A DNA stretch of 13,645 nt from Candidatus Omnitrophota bacterium. GTDB lineage: Bacteria > Verrucomicrobiota > Verrucomicrobiia > Limisphaerales > UBA1319. Positions 11,456 to 13,645 of the stretch are shown one piece after another; the stretch's first letter is position 1; every line of letters begins with the position of its first letter. Below the pieces are notes generated by a model that was not told where the DNA came from, did not search any database, and worked only from the letters and a program-made list of their open reading frames with translations. The stretch lies in contig JAMCZD010000159.1 in assembly GCA_023473405.1 (NCBI GenBank), forward strand, positions 1-13,645. Direction: 5' to 3'. The position numbers and the translations under genes are program-made.

Positions 11456-13078
11456 ATGTCCGAGTTGGCTGAGCTAAAAGTGAACGAACGGATGGAGGCG
11501 ATCGTCTCCCTCTGCAAACGCCGTGGCTTTATTTTTCAATCTTCCGAAATCTACGGCGGAATAAACGGGTTTTGGGACTACGGTCCATTGGGAGCTGAGC
11601 TCAAGCGAAATGTAAAAGACCGTTGGTGGCGCGCCATGACACAGCTTCGCGACGATGTGGTCGGATTGGACGCGAGCATCATCATGCATCCGAAGATTTG
11701 GGAGGCCAGCGGCCATACCACCACCTTCAGCGATCCGATGGTGGATTGTCTGCTGACCAAGAAACGGTTCCGGGCCGACCAGATTCCGCCCCAAAGCGGC
11801 ACCGCGTATTTTTATTCGGGCGCTGTTGATGAAGTCAGCGGCAAGGTATGCAACGACGCTTACTCGGTGCTGATCGATTCGGGAAAGCACCCTGAATACG
11901 CCCGGAAAGTGGCGCGGAGTTTCTACCAGCAGCGCGGTTTGCCCAAGCCGGTCCTGCAAGATGAACATTGCGAGGAATTGTCCAACACGACTCGGTACAA
12001 TCCGGATAACGGAAGCCTGCTGACCGAGCCCCGGCCGTTCAACCTGATGTTCAAGACCTACGTGGGTCCCGTGGAAAACCAGGATAACGTTTCGTATCTT
12101 CGTCCGGAAACGGCTCAAGCCATATTTGCCCAATTCAAAACCGTGCTCGAAGTCTCGCGGCAAAAAATACCGTTCGGGATCGCCCAAATCGGCAAGGCCT
12201 TTCGCAACGAGATCAACCCGCGCAATTTCACCTTCCGCTCGCGCGAATTCGAGCAGATGGAGCTCGAGTTTTTCATCAAACCGGACGAAGTGGCCCAGGC
12301 GAAAAACGGCACCCCGCCCGATGACGCCGATCTTGCCGTGCCACAGCAAAATTGGGGTTGGAAGGAATGGCATCGCTATTGGGTCAACAAACGCGTCGAA
12401 TGGTACGAAAGCATTGGCTTGAGCCGCGATTCCCTCGATTTCCACTGGCAAAAACCCGATGAATTGGCCCACTACGCCAAGGCCACCGTTGATATTCTTT
12501 TCAAATTCCCCTTCGGAACCGAGGAACTCGAAGGGATCGCTGCGCGCGGCAATTTTGACCTCTCCCAGCACCAGAAATTCAGCGGCAAACCGATGGAATA
12601 CTTTGATGAAGAAGCCAAAGCGCGCTATATGCCGCACGTGATCGAGCCCAGCGCCGGGGTGGACCGGCTGGTGTTGGCCCTCATCTGCCGCGCTTACACC
12701 GAGGAAATGGTGCCGGATGAAAAAGGCAAGACCGACACCCGGGTGGTGATGAAGTTTCATCCGCGCGTGGCACCGATCAAGGCAGGTGTGTTTCCCCTTT
12801 TAAAAAACCGGCCGGAACTGGTGCAAAAGGCGCAAGCCGTGCGCGACCTGCTGCGGCCGCACATGACCGTGTTTTATGATGAGACCGGCGCTATCGGGCG
12901 CCGCTATCGACGGCAAGACGAGGCCGGCACCCCGTTTGGCGTGACCATCGATTTTGATACGCTCGGCGAAAGGCCGGAGTGGCGCGACACCGTCACCCTC
13001 CGCGACCGCGACAGCATGCAACAGGTCCGCATCCACATAAACGAATTGGTGCCCTTGCTGCTCGAGAGACTTCGTTAA
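11456..13078 (+). CDS. glyQS: Glycyl-tRNA synthetase (class II, single-chain alpha2 type)
   Basis: Predicted 540-residue cytoplasmic enzyme that charges tRNA-Gly with glycine. It is the single-chain homodimeric type, not the bacterial alpha2beta2 type. The N-terminal part has the family signature 'RRGFIFQSSEIYGGINGFWDYGPLG', and class II motif 2 is visible as 'FRNEINPRNFTFRSREFEQMELEFF'. Motif 3 is 'IEPSAGVDRLVLALI'. The C-terminal anticodon-binding domain starts near 'FHPRVAPIKAGVFPLL' and includes 'FYDETGAIGRRYRRQDEAGTPFGVTIDFD'. I start at the ATG at 11456; a longer frame from 11393 lies in the palindromic element and has no family resemblance. The ribosome site is weak. A housekeeping gene here marks the right edge of the accessory region. 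Confidence 0.96.
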   Translation: MSELAELKVNERMEAIVSLCKRRGFIFQSSEIYGGINGFWDYGPLGAELKRNVKDRWWRAMTQLRDDVVGLDASIIMHPKIWEASGHTTTFSDPMVDCLLTKKRFRADQIPPQSGTAYFYSGAVDEVSGKVCNDAYSVLIDSGKHPEYARKVARSFYQQRGLPKPVLQDEHCEELSNTTRYNPDNGSLLTEPRPFNLMFKTYVGPVENQDNVSYLRPETAQAIFAQFKTVLEVSRQKIPFGIAQIGKAFRNEINPRNFTFRSREFEQMELEFFIKPDEVAQAKNGTPPDDADLAVPQQNWGWKEWHRYWVNKRVEWYESIGLSRDSLDFHWQKPDELAHYAKATVDILFKFPFGTEELEGIAARGNFDLSQHQKFSGKPMEYFDEEAKARYMPHVIEPSAGVDRLVLALICRAYTEEMVPDEKGKTDTRVVMKFHPRVAPIKAGVFPLLKNRPELVQKAQAVRDLLRPHMTVFYDETGAIGRRYRRQDEAGTPFGVTIDFDTLGERPEWRDTVTLRDRDSMQQVRIHINELVPLLLERLR

Positions 13079-13079
13079 G

Positions 13080-13607
13080 ATGCCAGAGACCCCATCCATC
13101 GCGTTGGTACCCCGGACCGCCTCCGCCAGAACCAGCGCCCCGGCACTCTCCGGTATAATCTTCATCAAATTAGCCAAGGGCCTTATCTTCCTTGCCCTGG
13201 CAGTGGTGGCTTTTAGTTTTTCCAACAACGATTTGCCGGAGGACTTTCGGAACCTGCTGCAATGGCTGCACCTGAATCCGGAACGCCAATTCTTCATTTT
13301 CCTGGCGGCGCACATCGATAAAATCACCCAAACCAATGTCCTGTGGGCTGCCTCCCTGACCCTGTTTTACAGCTTGTTCTCACTGGCCGAAGCCATCGGG
13401 TTGATCCTCCGGTTTAGTTGGGCTGGTTGGATGGGAATCAGCGAATCGGCCTTTTTCATCCCCATTGAACTCTACGACCTGTTCATGCACCGGTTATCAC
13501 TGACCGTACTGGGCATCCTGATTCTCAATATCTTCATCTTTTGGTACTTGCTCTCGAATCGCAAACGCCTGTTCCATCGCTTTTACTTCCATCGAAATCT
13601 CCCGTGA
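13080..13607 (+). CDS. DUF2127-family membrane protein
   Basis: Predicted 175-residue membrane protein with about four hydrophobic segments, at roughly residues 25-46, 84-108, 118-132 and 140-158. The pattern 'IKLAKGLIFLALAV', then 'LFYSLFSLAEAIGLILRFSWAGWMGISESAFFIPIELYDL', then 'LNIFIFWYLL' fits DUF2127 proteins, whose function is not known to me. It starts one base after the glycyl-tRNA synthetase stop, so the two are very probably cotranscribed. No functional link to aminoacylation is evident. After its stop only 38 bases remain in the window, and no gene or terminator is seen in them. Confidence 0.85.
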   Translation: MPETPSIALVPRTASARTSAPALSGIIFIKLAKGLIFLALAVVAFSFSNNDLPEDFRNLLQWLHLNPERQFFIFLAAHIDKITQTNVLWAASLTLFYSLFSLAEAIGLILRFSWAGWMGISESAFFIPIELYDLFMHRLSLTVLGILILNIFIFWYLLSNRKRLFHRFYFHRNLP

Positions 13608-13645
13608 CCTCGATCGTCGAACATGGCATGCTTTCCCGTGACTTA

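Noticed and set aside
11290..11517. 75-residue reverse-strand frame across the palindromic element and the synthetase start
   Set aside because: It is made mostly of inverted-repeat sequence and the antisense of the synthetase N-terminus; no domain.
11474..12760. 428-residue reverse-strand open frame
   Set aside because: It is fully opposite glycyl-tRNA synthetase, whose motifs are unmistakable; a product of codon bias.
1..13645. CRISPR array or phage genes
   Set aside because: No regularly spaced repeat-spacer pattern and no capsid, tail, integrase or transposase gene were seen on either strand.

Overview
The window looks like chromosomal DNA of a Verrucomicrobiota bacterium, possibly a Pedosphaera/Limisphaerales relative. 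This is an inference. It rests on the mix of gene families, the short Ig-like secreted protein, the generally weak Shine-Dalgarno sequences and the repeat-rich intergenic DNA; no marker gene fixes the lineage. Almost every gene is on the + strand. The one clear exception is a small cysteine-rich gene at 10813-11016.

Layout. (1) 82-1497: two small envelope-type genes, a secreted Ig-like protein and a zinc-ribbon/single-TM protein, in more AT-rich DNA. (2) 1498-2049: a gene-free junction with two 3' tRNA remnants (one a tRNA-Val(CAC) whose anticodon arm carries a 5-nt insertion), a 76-bp structured repeat, and the promoter/operator of the first ArsR gene. (3) 2050-4442: a classical arsenic set, arsR, arsM (arsenite methyltransferase) and acr3 (arsenite efflux). 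(4) 4521-10430: a second ArsR-controlled set running arsR2, CxxC mini-thioredoxin, GcvH-like lipoyl carrier, two DGC-motif proteins, single-cysteine OsmC-like protein, 4Fe-4S protein, membrane-anchored thioredoxin fused to two NosL-like cysteine modules, and CcdA-type thiol/disulfide transporter. Several of these genes overlap by ATGA or similar junctions. (5) 10431-11455: a second gene-poor junction with a diverged copy of the 76-bp repeat, several inverted repeats, the small cysteine-rich gene, an extended -10 promoter and a MITE-like palindrome with possible target-site duplication. (6) 11456-13607: glycyl-tRNA synthetase followed by a DUF2127-type membrane protein.

How the genes may work together. 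ArsM and Acr3 handle As(III) by methylation and export. The second cluster reads as a thiol-based relay. CcdA would carry reducing equivalents across the membrane to the extracytoplasmic Trx-NosL-NosL protein. The mini-thioredoxin, lipoyl carrier, DGC proteins, OsmC and Fe-S protein would act in the cytoplasm. Control by an As(III)-type ArsR suggests that this relay serves arsenic (or another soft metal or metalloid) chemistry not covered by ArsM and Acr3. The individual families are recognised from motifs; the joint role is a hypothesis.

The arsenic/redox block (about 1.7-10.5 kb) lies between two copies of the 76-bp repeat, with tRNA 3' ends on its left side. It therefore looks like an accessory island placed upstream of the housekeeping glycyl-tRNA synthetase gene. 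No integrase or transposase gene lies in the window.
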